Shown: one piece after another, positions 12,011-22,974 of the stretch
Position numbering within the stretch: position 1 is the stretch's first letter
Layout of the letters: the number at the start of each line of letters is the position of its first letter
Source: Nicotiana tabacum
Lineage: Eukaryota; Streptophyta; Magnoliopsida; Solanales; Solanaceae
Assembly (NCBI RefSeq): GCF_000715075.1
Contig: NC_134087.1
Span: 128,857,518-128,921,517, forward strand
Direction of reading: 5' to 3'
Length of the DNA: 64,000 nt
Notes under the pieces: generated by a model
Seen by the model: the letters and a program-made list of their open reading frames with translations, nothing else
The model's database searches: none
What the model was told of the DNA's origin: nothing
Position numbers and translations under genes: made by a program

Positions 12011-12560
12011 GAATTGGCCGATCATTTGGCCGAGAACCCGGTTGATGATGAGTACGAGCCATTGAAAACTTATTTTCCCGATGAGGAGGTGATGCATATC
12101 GATGAACTGGAGCAAAATGAAAAACCAGACTGGAAACTTTTCTTTGATGGGGCTGCCAACATGAAAGGAGTTGGAATAGGGGCTATGCTCATTTCTGAAA
12201 TAGGGCATCGCTATCCTGTTACGGCTTAGCTTCGGTTCTATTGTACCAACAATATGGCTGAGTACGAGGCATGCATTTTGGGTTTAAGGCTAGCTGCAGA
12301 CATGGATGTCCAGGAAGTCTTGGTCTTGGGAGACTCAGATCTTCTGGTACATCAAATTCAAGGAGAATGGGAAACACGATATTTGAAGCTTATACCGTAC
12401 CGACAATGTTTGCATGATCTTTGTCAACGGTTTAGATCAGTGGAGTCCAGGCATATTCCGAGGGTCCATAATGAGGTTGCCGATGCTTTGGCTACCCTGG
12501 CATCAATGTTACACCATCCAGACAAAGCTTATGTCGATCCTCTGCATATTCAAGTCCGAG
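12011..12560 (+). pseudogene. Second (archaeal-type) RNase H of Ogre-like element
   Basis: Continues in the RNase H frame after TAA 12008. Catalytic positions are visible in order: LFFDGAANMKGVGIGAML (Asp, ~12140), NNMAEYEACILGL (Glu, ~12250), LGDSDLLVHQIQGEW (Asp, ~12330) and HNEVADALATLAS (Asp, ~12470). A TAG at 12226-12228 interrupts it. Two RNase H domains in one pol gene are a hallmark of the Tat lineage, so this domain supports the classification. Confidence 0.82.
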
Positions 12561-13858
12561 ACCAGCATACTTACTGTAACATGATAGAAGAAGAACTTGA
12601 TGGCGAACCATGGTTCCACGATATCAAGGAGTGTATCAGAATGGGGATATATCTAGTGCAAGCCACGGGGAATCAAAAGAGAACAATTCGGCGGTTGGCA
12701 AGTGGGTTTTTCTTAAGTGGAGGAGTTTTGTATAAAAGAACTCCAGACCTTGGATTGTTAAGATGCATAGATGCTAGACAAGCTATGACTGTCATGTCCG
12801 AAGTACATTCGGGAGTTTGCGGACCACATATGAGCGGATATGTGCTGACGAAGAAAATTCTCCGAGCAGGTTATTATTGGCTCACCATGGAGCGAGATTG
12901 TATCAGTTTTGTACGCAAATATCATGAGTTCCAAGTACATGGATATTTGATTCATTCTGCACCATCGGAATTGCACACAATGTCGGCACCATGTCCCTTC
13001 GTTGCTTGGGGCATGGATGTCATTGGACCAATCGAGCCAACAGTATCCAATGGGCACATATTCATTCTGGTAGCCATTGATTATTTTACCAAGTGGGTTG
13101 AGGCCAAAACTTTCAAATCGGTGACCAAGAAAGCATTGGTTGATTTTGTTCACTCAAATATCATCTGTCGATTTGGAATCCCAAAGGTGATCATCATGGA
13201 TAATGGTTCTATTCTTAACAGCAATTTGATGAAAGAAGTATGTCAATAGTTTAAGATTACACACCGCAATTCCACCCCATATCGTCCCAAGGCGAATGGA
13301 GCAGTCGAGGCAGCCAACAAAAACATAAAGAAGATACTTCGGAAAATGGTAGAAGGTTCCAGACAATGGCATGAAATATTACAATTTGTGTTGTTGGGTT
13401 ATCGCACTACTGTCTGTACTTCAGTAGGTGCAACTCCTTATTTGTTGGTATATGGCACTGAAGCAGTAATACCTGCAAAAGTTGAAATCCCGTCCATTCG
13501 GATTGTCGCTGAGGCTGAGATTGATAATGATGAGTGGGTCAAAACCCATTTCGAGTAGTTGAACTTGATTGATGAAAAAAGATTGGCAGTAGTGTGTCAT
13601 GACCAGTTATATCAAAAGATAATGGCAAGATCATACAACAAAAAGGTGCGTCCCCGAAAGTTTGAAGTGGGTCAGCAAGTGCTGAAACGTATCCTTCCAC
13701 ATCAAGTTGAAGCGAAAGGCAAGTTCGCCCCAAATTGGCAAGGGCCATTCATTGTAACCAGAGTATTGTCCAATGGTGCTTTATGTTTAACAGATATCGA
13801 AGGAAAATGCATAGACATGGTTATCAATTCTGATGCAGTCAAAAGATATTATGTATGA
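12561..13858 (+). pseudogene. Integrase of Ogre-like element
   Basis: Same frame as the RNase H. The N-terminal zinc-binding part has HSGVCGPHMSG, but the CXXC half reads KYHEFQVHG near 12915, so both cysteines expected here are replaced. The catalytic core keeps Asp (AWGMDVIGPI, ~13010), Asp (IIMDNGSIL, ~13195) and Glu (NGAVEAANK, ~13295). Stops are at 13247 (TAG) and 13556 (TAG). The C-terminal part (FEVGQQVLKRILPHQVEAKGKFAPNW...) ends in DAVKRYYV at 13858. Integrase would join element ends to host DNA. The lost zinc cysteines and stops make this copy very probably inactive. Confidence 0.87.
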
Positions 13859-14097
13859 TTTCTTTGTTATAATTGTTGATTGTTTGTACTTGGCATTGTT
13901 TTGAAGAATGAAATGACGAGTGCAATTTGTTCTGCTATCTAAACACTTTACCCTTTATTCCCCTTTCGAGCCATATTTATTTCTTTCATCCCCTCTTTTG
14001 GAATCAATAACGAAAAAGAGAGAAAAGAAAGAAAAGAAAAAAAGAGAAAAGAAAAGAAGTGAAAAGAGAAAGTATAACAACAAGGAAATTCAGGTGT

Positions 14098-14154
14098 GAA
14101 CTACGTTTGACCTGATTCCTGTTAAGGATACGTAGGTAGCCTCACGGCTCGGTC
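14098..14154 (+). other. Hairpin-forming boundary motif, copy C
   Basis: GAACTACGTTTGACCTGATT, then AAGGATACGTAGG and a GGCTCGGTC tail. The arms CTACGT and ACGTAG pair perfectly over six bases. It lies 240 nt after the integrase stop. Confidence 0.72.
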
Positions 14155-14428
14155 ATATCATATCAAAATAAAAATAAAAAATCCCCAAGCAAGAAACTGG
14201 GGCAGAAGTTGTGATTGTGGTAAGAGATCAGATTCCAAAAGTTATAATTTTGACCATTTAAGTTGCTTTGAACCTTTTTTGATACCCTTTTCTTTCCAAA
14301 CATATCCAAAAAGCCCACATTACCATCCAAAGAAAGACCTCCCGATCAGTCTTCGAGAGATGCCAAGTCAAGCAAGTAAAGAGAATTCATATCAGGGGCA
14401 ACACTCCGGTTTAATCAAGAGATATCAA

Positions 14429-14620
14429 AAAATGAGAGAGTCTTATTGGTGAAAACCCTCGTGGGCACCATGAGGCAACGAAAGCTGAGAGAAAGTAAAA
14501 AATGAGAGAGTCTTATTGGTGAAAACCTTCACGAGCACCATGAGGCAACAAGGAATTGAGGAATGAACAAATGAGAGAGGTTTGTCAGTGAAAACCCTTC
14601 AGGGCACTGCAAGCCGAACA
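14429..14620 (+). repeat. Three ~70-bp tandem repeats
   Basis: Three copies of a unit starting AATGAGAGAG, with TATTGGTGAAAACCCT and GGGCACCATGAGGCAAC. Copies start near 14429, 14500 and 14567; the third is most diverged. Confidence 0.75.
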
Positions 14621-15343
14621 AGGTCTGTAGCTGGCGAAAAGCAAACATCAGGTTGCGGAGATCTTGGAGCACAAAGTAAAACAATTGGAAAAATGATTGG
14701 TTAAATAGACTGCGTTAATTAATCCAAAATGCATACCATGATTATTGGTGCCAGTTACTCCACTCAGATAAGTTTCTTTTTCTCTCTCCAACAGTCATCC
14801 AAATTTGGATTTTCTTCTTTATTCTTAATTCTCAAAATCGTCGCATTTCATTGTTAATTTTACTCCTCTAAAGCTCTTCCAAGGTTAGCCTTATTTCAAC
14901 AAATAAGAAAGAATTTCAAAGTTTACTACCAGTTTCAAAATTGCACAAAGCAAAATGCGGCTAGGACATGCCAGAGATAATATGATGAAAAGTGGGACAT
15001 AGGGTGTAAGCAAAAGTTAAATCGATGGAATGGTTCAGTACTATCGTGGGAGATGTACTAGTTCAAACAGAAAGGTCAGAAATGAAGAACAACATTTGGG
15101 GATCCGGCAGTTAAGGATCAGTCAGAAGGTCAAAACAATACTTCGACCATGTTCAAGGCAGTCGATTGAAGCAAAGCATGGCAAAGAGAAAACCATCCCC
15201 AGCAAGAATGCCACAACTAACCACCACGTTTTTAACAGGCAAGATTTTCTTTGATTTGAAACAGGGGCAAAGATGACATTTGTTTCAGGAAGCACCCTGT
15301 AAGGAAAGCAAGTACCATGCAGGTTTGATCACAGAATTCTCAG

Positions 15344-16560
15344 GACCCTCCTAGAAAATGGGACTTAGTTTAAGATCTAAAATAATAATCAGTAGCAGAA
15401 TTACAAGTGGAGCTTCGAAGTTTTGCATGCTTGAAATACATTTTGGACATTACCCCAGAGGCCTCGGAATTCAACATAATTTGGGAGACCTTCATAGCCC
15501 CGGTCTCCCGGGCTGGCCAACAAAGGGACCAAAAAGAACTCATTTCTACTTTATTTTCAAAAAAAGAAAACACCGTCTTTTTCCACCTTTTCCCCCCAAG
15601 TAGAAACACCATCTTTTTCCACCTTTTTCCCCCAAGAAGAAACACCATCCTTTTTCCACTTTTTTCCCCCAAGTAGAAACACCATCTTTTTCCACCTTTT
15701 TCCCCAAAGAAGAAACACCATCTTTTTCCACCTTTTCCCCTAAGTAGAAACACCATCGTTTTTTCACTTTTTCCCCATGAGGACAAAGATTCTGACTTCT
15801 CTTCTTTCCCAGACTGGTGGCTATAATTTTCTACTTCCTCAACCTTTTTCCCAAGCAGAAACACCATCTTTTTTCTGCCTTTTTACCCTATGAGAACAAA
15901 GATTCTGACTTCTCTTCTTTCCTAGACTGATGATTATGATTTTCTGCTTCCTCAACCTTTTCCCCCAAGAAGAAATACCATCTTTTTCCACCTTTTCCCC
16001 CATTTAATTAGAAATTTTTAGGACCCTCCTGGATAACGGGACTTAGCTTTAATTCGAAATATTCATGAGTACAATATCTAGCATAAGCTCTACTTTGTGA
16101 AAATATAAGTTGGTTTGAATTTTTCATTTTTTAAGACAAGACTCAATTCGAAACTTCAGGACCCTCCTGAAAAATAGGACCTAGGTTAAAATCCAAAACA
16201 ATCATAAGTAGTAAATATAGGACAAATGTGCACCAAAAGGAATATAAATTGGCTTTGAAGTTCGCATAAGAGTTTTCATGACCCACCTGAATAATGGGAC
16301 GTAACTTTAAACATTACATTAGATAAGTAAGTATTGTTATATGAGAGTACAATTTAGCATTGAAATTGTCATTCGTAAGATAAGCTTTAATTTGAAATTT
16401 TAGGACCCTCCTGGATAATGGGATGTAGCTTTAAGACTGTTTTAAATAACAAGATTCGACGGAAATCATACCTCTAAAAAATATAATGTAGCTTTGGAAA
16501 CTTGCTAAAGATTTTCAGGACCCTCATAGATAATGAGATATAGCTTGCAGATTGTTAGAG
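15344..16560 (+). repeat. Dispersed repeat with AGGACCCTCCTGGATAATGG core
   Basis: Six diverged copies of the core at about 15344, 16019, 16158, 16276, 16402 and 16517; the last five are spaced roughly 115-140 bp apart. Each is followed by GGGACTTAGCTTTAA-like sequence. The 15556-15995 pyrimidine repeats interrupt the array. Confidence 0.65.
15556..15995 (+). repeat. Pyrimidine-rich ~36-bp tandem repeats
   Basis: Eight copies of AGAAACACCATCTTTTTCCA followed by CCTTTTTCCCCCAAG, six contiguous at 15560-15775 and two more at about 15858 and 15970. A ~69-bp ACAAAGATTCTGACTTCTC unit occurs twice (about 15782 and 15897) between them. The antisense peptide it encodes is repeat-derived, not a gene. 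Confidence 0.8.
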
Positions 16561-16727
16561 ATGTTTGGTAAAAGGATTCAATTAACACTTACAGATGCAC
16601 CCGGTTACCAAGCTGTGGCAGAAAATTTTCTTTTGTTTTGTCTATTTTGTTGAAAGTCAGATACCCGTCTGAAGAACAGGGAAGAGCAGCACGAATGTTA
16701 AGGACAAAAAGCAGTTCAGGATCAAGT

Positions 16728-17660
16728 AATCAGGAGCCCACCTAAAGAACAAGGGAAAACAAATCAAGTTTCAAGGAAGATTGGCACAAGTATTGGTAAT
16801 CAGGCACCCACCTGGAGGAACAAGGGAGAACAAGCCAAAGAAAGACAGTTGCGAGAAGAAGATGGACCAAGTTTCAGAAATCAGGCGTCCACCTGGAGAA
16901 AAAGGAAAAGTAGTTAAAGATTCAGCAATCAGGCATCCACCTAGAAAACAAGAAAAGGAAGTTGAAATATCAGCAATCAGGAGACCACCTAAAGAACAAA
17001 GAATAAAGGTTGAAATATCAGCAATCAGGCGTCCACCTGGAGAACAAGGAACAACAGTTGAAGTATCAACAATCAGGCGTCCACCTGGAGAACAAGGAAA
17101 AGCAGTTGAAGATTCAGTAATCAGTCGTCCACCTAGAGAACAAGGAACAACAGTTCAAGTTTCAGCAATCAGACGCCCACCTGGAGAGCAAGGGAGTACA
17201 ATTCAAGTTTCAGCTTTCAAGTTCTTACTGATATTTGATAACATGATTTAGTTTACACTCACATATGTGTCCAGCTACCAAACTAGGGCAGAAAATTTTC
17301 TTTGTTTTGTCTATTTTATTGAAATCAGGAGCCCACCTGGAGAACAAGGGAATACATTTCAAGTTCAGCAATCAGGAGCCCACCTGGATAACAAGGGAAC
17401 ACATTTCAAGTTTCAGCAGTCAGGAGCCCACCTGGAGAACAAGGGAATACATTTCAAGTTCAGTAGTCAGGAGCCCACCTGGAGAACAAGGGAATATATT
17501 TCGAGTTTCAGCAATCAGGAGCCCTCCTAGAGAACAAGGGAATACAATTCAAATTTCTAGTAACCAGGAGCCCGCCTGGAGAATAGAGGAAAGGCAACAA
17601 TAGTCAAAGGAAGACATTTAAAAGGTTCAGCAATCAGGTACCTGCCTGGAGAAAAGGGAA
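16728..17660 (+). repeat. 47-48-bp tandem repeats (CACCTGGAGAACAAGG)
   Basis: Sixteen copies counted by the core ATCAGG..CCACCTGGAGAA, at about 16728, 16798, 16878, 16928, 16975, 17023, 17070, 17119, 17167, 17324, 17370, 17418, 17465, 17512, 17562 and 17632. The period is mostly 48 bp in the first block, which keeps one frame open over 16781-17251 as a 16-residue IRRPPGEQG repeat. I read this as a side effect of the period. Confidence 0.85.
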
Positions 17661-17906
17661 AGCATCTCAAAATACAAGTCAAGTCAACAACAAAGGAACT
17701 TCTAAGGAAAATACAAGTCAACGAGGCAACATCAGTCACAAGATCAAGTTTGAAAATAAATCTTTGTAAAGCATAGATTATAGCATAGTCTAGCTTCTTC
17801 ATTTTGTCATGGTGTAATAAGGAGGTCAGTAGGCAGTATCAGCAGCAACAACAGTAGTGACAGTGAAATCACAGCTTCATGGTAGTCCCAACTACCAAAA
17901 CTTCCC

Positions 17907-17976
17907 GAACTACATTGACCTGATTCCTTTATAGCCAAGGATATATAGGAAACCTTTGAAGTAGAGGTTCGGTCAA
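17907..17976 (+). other. Hairpin-forming boundary motif, copy D
   Basis: GAACTACATTGACCTGATTC, then AAGGATATATAGG and a GAGGTTCGGTC tail. The arms CTACAT and ATATAG pair except at one position. It lies 182 nt upstream of the 3' LTR start. Confidence 0.65.
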
Positions 17977-18073
17977 ATCTTTCAAAAAATGCTTCCCACG
18001 GAGTATTCAAACGGGCAAAAATCACTTGTATCCACTCACTTTATCTTTGCACGAAAACTCTTCATGTTTCCGG

Positions 18074-18088
18074 GCAAAGAGGGGCAGC
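18074..18088 (+). other. Polypurine tract before 3' LTR
   Basis: GCAAAGAGGGGCAGC directly precedes the LTR start TGTGAGCACG. This is the expected site for plus-strand DNA priming. The minus-strand element at 62839 has an almost identical AAAGAGGGGCACA. Confidence 0.75.
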
Positions 18089-21000
18089 TGTGAGCACGCG
18101 ATTTTTGCCTCACACGAATTACTCCAAAAGACTTCCCAAAATTAGGTCTTTTCTTTAATTATGTGTTATTCTAGGAATTACTGTGCAATTTTTCTGATTG
18201 TTTGCATGTTTTTGTGTGCATGTTTAATTTTGTTAATGCATTAAAAAATACAAAAATATAGCATCTGCACTTAGAATTTGATTTTTTTACATTTTTTGGG
18301 TTAATTTAGTAAATTGTTGTTTTACAAAATGAAAAAAATCACAAAAATAACGTATTTTTGCATTTTTAGTGTTTATTGTCAAAATGTTGTGATTTTCTTC
18401 TAGTTTGGTATTTAATTATTTGTGATAAGTATTATTTAAAGTTAATTAGTATTTTTTTAAAGTTAATTTGTTTTTTTTTATAATTTAATTTAGGATTTTA
18501 GTTTTGGAAAATAGTTTGGAAATAAATAGAAAAGGAAAAGAATTAAATAAAAGAGAAAAAATCAAATTCGGGCCAAATTCAATTTAATTCAAGAGGCCCA
18601 AATCAAATACACCCAAAACCTTGCCCATTACCCGACCCCGACCCGCTGAATTGGTGAGTCTCCAGTATTACTTCTTTTTTTTTCTTGTTATTATTTCACT
18701 TCTGCCTCGTCTTCTTCTCTTCTTCGAGCAATTTAATTAAGTTTTAAATTAGGTTTAAAATTGTGAATTGTCCATTCGTTGTCTTTAGTTCATATTCATG
18801 TATGTCGTTAATCAATTTAATAGTTGATTTTGATTTTCAATCCAGTTGAAGGTTTTATTCTTTTATTTACTGTAAATGTGATAATTTAAAAAAAAAACTT
18901 AGGAAGCTTCTCAATAGTGGTAAGGTAGAAATTGCATTACTGAATTAATTAAAAAGCACTAAGCTAGTATAGATAATTTAAAAAATAGAAAAGTTGAATT
19001 GATAATGGGAATGACACTAATTGAATGCCTATTTAAAGGCTGAAAATCAGAGAACAAAAGGGAGTCTGGTACTCTGAAATACATAGATTCTGAGACTCTA
19101 AAATACTGAGAAGAGGAGAGGACATTCTGGGAGACACATGCACTGAGTTCATATACACAGAAGAATACTCTGAAATAAAAAAAAAGATAGAGTACACACA
19201 CACACACTGAGTTCAAAGACAAAGAGATCCAGAAATACTGAAAGAGTTAAATGAACATTCTGAGAACTCTAAAGAATAACACTGTTGCATTGAGTTACTG
19301 GTGCTTTCTGAAGTTTCCTTAGGATTGAAACAATTTCTGGATAGCTGATAGTTGAAATGAGTTGAAATCAAGTCAGGTTAAGGTCTTTTGGTTCATTTGC
19401 TTGGATTGAAATAGTTTTCCTGGATTGTTATTTTATTTTTCTAGGTTTGAAACTGGTTGAAAACTGCTGCTGATTGCCTGCTGCGATTACTGCTGATCCC
19501 TCACCTCTTATTTCCTTTCATTTCCAGGTATTTTCAGCATCATGGACATCACTTAGGTTGTAGTATGAAGTTTGGAGTTGAAATATGATTGAGAACTGAT
19601 TTGTACTGAATTTTATCTCTTTCTCTTTTAATCTCATGTTGCCTGTATTGTTTAGCATTTAAAATGTTTGGTTAGTATATTGAGTATGAGTGGGATATCA
19701 AGTAGGAAATTGAAGTTGTTAAGCGATTTGTTTCTTCTGTTTGGTTCAGTTTTGTTTGAGAATGATTATAATTGAAAGAGGTGCTCTGATTTGAAATAGC
19801 AGTAATTTTTAGATTGGTTTGAATGGTTTGCTAGAGTTTGAATGCTATGTGACTATGTTTGTCCTTGCATTAGTTGTTTTGATAGCCTGCTGAAAGGTTT
19901 TGCTTAAGGCTTAAAGTCTAGCATGTTTGTTTGTAACCTGGTATAGGAATTGGAATAGTACACAAGACCAAATAGTGTTGCTTTGAATCAAATTAAGAAA
20001 AAGTGATCTTTCTTAGGCAAGTGATCTAATATTATAGCCCTCCAAGCTTTTTGGTTCACATAAAGGTTGTCAGATATCTGTGCTTATTCAATAGGCTTCA
20101 AGGTTTCCTTTCAGGAGCTTTAAGTGTTCAAACATGAAGTGTTCTGAGTTTTTCATGCATTTGTATCCTAATTAGTTCAGGTTTCCCTTGCTTATATCAA
20201 TGAATGTTGTGTGATTTTAAGTTTTGATCATGAGGAGTTTTGTTTTAAAACCCAAAGTTTTTTTTGAGCTTAGAGTGGTTTGACCCTTCAGATACTCGAT
20301 CTCTGGCCAATACATACTGATTTCCATTCTTTTGTTAAATTTGGACTCAATTTGGGCCCAGAATCTCGAAAGCATTTGGAGACAGAAAATGGTAGGCCCT
20401 GCTCCATGCGTTTTTGCTTGCTTCGAAATAGTCTCTCCTGTTGATGGCCATTGTTGGCCCAATTAGAATCGAATAATTGGCCCAGTTCCCCTTCGATATA
20501 AATCAGCTAAGTTTGGTTTTCATGAAATTGATGCATTTCTTATGCCCTTTAATCAATTAGCCAAACCCTTTTAACTAGTGGAGGTGATCCATATTAGATA
20601 ACACAAATAGCTTATAGCCCTCCGAAGTTTAGTTTGAATTCCCTTTAAAAATTGAAAATCGAGGTGTGCCATGCCAAATAACATTTCAAAAATGCATGAC
20701 CCTCATTTAATTAATATTTTTATCCTTAGAAATCGAGGCGTGCCATTTAGTGGATTTTCCATGGCCCTCACAAAGTTGAAAATGCGTAGTTGCTTTAGGC
20801 GCGTAATTTATATTTACCTTCCTAAACTCGGGTATGTATTTCATGTGACCCAAATCCGAATCTTAACAACGTTAAATAAAATGTGTCTCGGACTGCGGGT
20901 GCATTTCATGTGGCATGGCCTAAAGACGTGTTTTAAATGACGTTGAAATCTTCCTAAAAATGAATTAAAAGCGGTTAATAATTTAAAATCCACCATAGGT

Positions 21001-21317
21001 CCAAAAGTGTTTTAAAATCAGATAATGAGCCAATAATAACAGTTGAGCGACTGTGCTAGAACCACGGAACTCGGGAATGCCTAATACCTTCTCCCGGGTT
21101 AACATAATTCCTTATCCGGATTTCTGTGTTCACAGACTGTAATATAGAGTCAATCTTTTCCTCGATTCGGGATTTGAACCAGTGACTTGGGACGCCATAA
21201 ATTATCTCAAGTGGGGACTCTGAATCTTTAAATTAATAAATCCCATTTCGATTGTCCTTTAATTGGAAAAACTCCCTATACCCTTTACGGGGGTGTATAT
21301 AAAAAGGAAGTGTGACA
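18089..21317 (+). repeat. 3' LTR of the Ogre-like element (3229 bp)
   Basis: Starts TGTGAGCACG and ends TGTGACA. The first 500 bp are A/T-rich; the middle has GACCCGACCC-like and CT-rich stretches; the last 1.7 kb match the 5' LTR remnant. The terminal TG...CA fits LTR rules. It is the only full-length LTR of this element. Confidence 0.9.
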
Positions 21318-21723
21318 AGTTGTACAAAAAGGATGAGAAGATAAGAGTCCTAAAAGAAGATCTAAGCAAGGTTAAGCATGAACTAGACAAAACTTGTAAG
21401 TGGAATAAGTCCTCTGATGCACTATCATGGCTACAAGAACACCATAGTAGCAATATGAGAGGACTTGGCTATGTGAGCCCTGCACCTAAGTGGGATCCCA
21501 AAAGTAAGTACATCACACTTCCTGAGAACAAAATTTGCAAACACTATGGTAAGACTAGTCACTACAAAAGTGAATGTAATGCAAAAGAAAAGGCTAGTCA
21601 AAAGAACAAAACTTTTGTTCAAGGGAAAAATGGCTGCCAGGATGGGCTAAAAAGAATCTAATTCTCCCTTTTGCCTATAGAAAGGGACCCAAACAAGTTT
21701 GGGTTCCTAAGACTAACCCCTGA
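21318..21723 (+). pseudogene. gag C-terminal fragment, SIRE-like Copia
   Basis: Begins in mid-frame right after the Ogre-like LTR. It encodes a Lys-rich helical stretch (KDEKIRVLKEDLSKVKHEL), LGYVSPAPKWDPKSKY, and a zinc knuckle ICKHYGKTSHYKSEC in which the second Cys is Tyr. A frameshift near 21630 leads to LPGWAKKNLILPFAYRKGP and the usual end WVPKTNP before a stop at 21721-21723. The part upstream of 21318 is missing. Confidence 0.78.
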
Positions 21724-22485
21724 TTTACCAACCGGGTGAATGGGGTTCAAGTGACTTTTGATGCAAAAGAGCTGGGTGAAATCCTTGACATCCCTTCTGA
21801 AGGGTATGATGACAACACAAGGCAAAAATGGCCGAGTTTGGACTCCCTCACTACTAGAAAGTTCTATGATGTCACAGACGTGAATGAGGCCAAGGTTGTG
21901 TATAAGAGTGAAATAAAGTCATGCCTAAAAGTTCTGTTTGAATTTGTCAACAAGTGTTTGCTGCCTAGGCAGGAAAGAAGACACATTGCTAACTACATGG
22001 ATTTGGTTTTGATGGAGTGTCTTGAAAGTGGGCGGTAGATCAATTGGCCTGGATTTATGATCAAGCTACTTGATAGGGTTATCAATGGATCCAAGGCCCA
22101 TGCCACTCCTTATGGTTTTATTCTTACTACTGTTCTTGCTCGTTGTAAGGTGCCACTGAAGAAATGGGAGATGGCCACAAGCAAAGACCATTTTGGAATC
22201 AATACTCTGATTGCTTGTGATTATGAGGTCAATGCCATTCCTAATGAACCTAGTTCATATAAAAAGACACTTATCAATAGCAAGGTCAGAGCTCTATTGC
22301 AGGAGAGTATGGCAAAGGATGCTGAGATAGCTAGGCTGAAGACTTGGCTGGCAGAGGTTAAATCAGAAAGAGATGCTCTCAGAATTGAGCTCACAAAGGA
22401 AAAGGAGAACAATGATGGCATTCTTCAAGACATGCTGCACCTTCTCCAAGCCAAAACCTACCCCTCCTTTTTTTCCAAGCCTTAA
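21724..22485 (+). pseudogene. Envelope-like ORF of SIRE-type Copia
   Basis: One frame from about 21724 to TAA 22483-22485, with a single in-frame TAG at 22036-22038. Visible parts are VTFDAKELGEILDIPSEGYD, FEFVNKCLLPRQERRHIAN, YGFILTTVLARCKVPLKKWE, then a C-terminal coiled coil (SMAKDAEIARLKTWLAEVKS, RDALRIELTKEKENN). This matches the plant transposon protein usually called envelope-like in SIRE elements. I see no signal peptide or membrane anchor, so an envelope role is not supported here. Only its 5' part is unusual, being joined to gag. Confidence 0.7.
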
Positions 22486-22974
22486 TTTCCTTAACCTTCA
22501 TTTCGTGAACCTTGTCTATACCTTTCAGTGACCCAGATTAGGGATTTTTTCTTGTTTTGCTTGTGTTTTAACTATTTTTGTTTCTTTTTGTGGATTGTGG
22601 CAGATCATATTCTCTATCAATGAATTTTGCTGCTTTTGCTCTTGTTGGTTGTTTATCTTTCCTTGATAATTTGAATATGTATAGTTGATTACTAATGATT
22701 AATCCATGAATGCATTTGTAGTTGCCCCAATGGCCATGAGTAATTTTTAATATCTGGGAATCACACTTTGTTTATGCAACTTTTTGATAATGCCAAAAAA
22801 GGAAAAAGATATTGTGCTTTATATTCTGAATAGTGATGTTTATAACCTAATGAACCTAGTCCTTGATGATAAGTGAAAAATTTCTAACTTTGCATTAATG
22901 TTGAGCTGAGTTCTGGAAGGGCCTAAGTGTATGAAAATTAAGCATAGAGTTTGTCATCATAAAAAAGGAGAATT
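22486..22974 (+). other. Spacer and polypurine tract before SIRE-like LTR
   Basis: T-rich non-coding spacer with no gene. It ends in AAAAAAGGAG at 22961-22970 followed by AATT and the LTR start TGTTGG, so it serves as the polypurine tract region. Confidence 0.6.

Larger units (their letters stand above)
13859..18073 (+). other. 3' non-coding region of Ogre-like element
   Basis: About 4.2 kb between integrase stop and polypurine tract. It contains an A/G-rich run (14010-14080), hairpin motif copies C and D, and four families of tandem or dispersed repeats listed separately. Open frames here (for example 16781-17251) come from repeat periods divisible by three and are not believed to be genes. 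A ~100-nt segment is duplicated at about 16560-16670 and 17240-17330 (TACCAA...GGCAGAAAATTTTC). Confidence 0.7.
1312..21317 (+). mobile_element. Ogre-like (Tat lineage) Ty3/Gypsy retrotransposon, nearly complete
   Basis: Order seen on the + strand: partial 5' LTR, primer site, ~1.1-kb leader, ORF1 with a plant-mobile-like domain and coiled coil, gag, protease, intron-like spacer, RT-RNase H, a second RNase H, integrase, 4.2-kb non-coding 3' region with several tandem repeats, polypurine tract, 3' LTR. An extra ORF upstream of gag, an intron before RT, two RNase H domains and a very long element are known traits of Ogre/Tat elements. All ORFs carry stops or shifts. The first ~1.5 kb of the 5' LTR is missing. 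The five bases right of the 3' LTR are AGTTG; the matching left flank is lost, so no TSD can be shown. It abuts a SIRE-like gag interrupted in mid-frame, so it probably inserted there. Confidence 0.88.

Noticed and set aside
15370..15867. 165-codon minus-strand open frame rich in GKK/VEKDGVS-type repeats
   Set aside because: It is the complement of the pyrimidine-rich tandem repeat; the peptide repeats only mirror the DNA repeat.
14429..17660. CRISPR-like regular repeats
   Set aside because: Repeat units are contiguous without unique spacers, in a plant retroelement; there are no cas genes.
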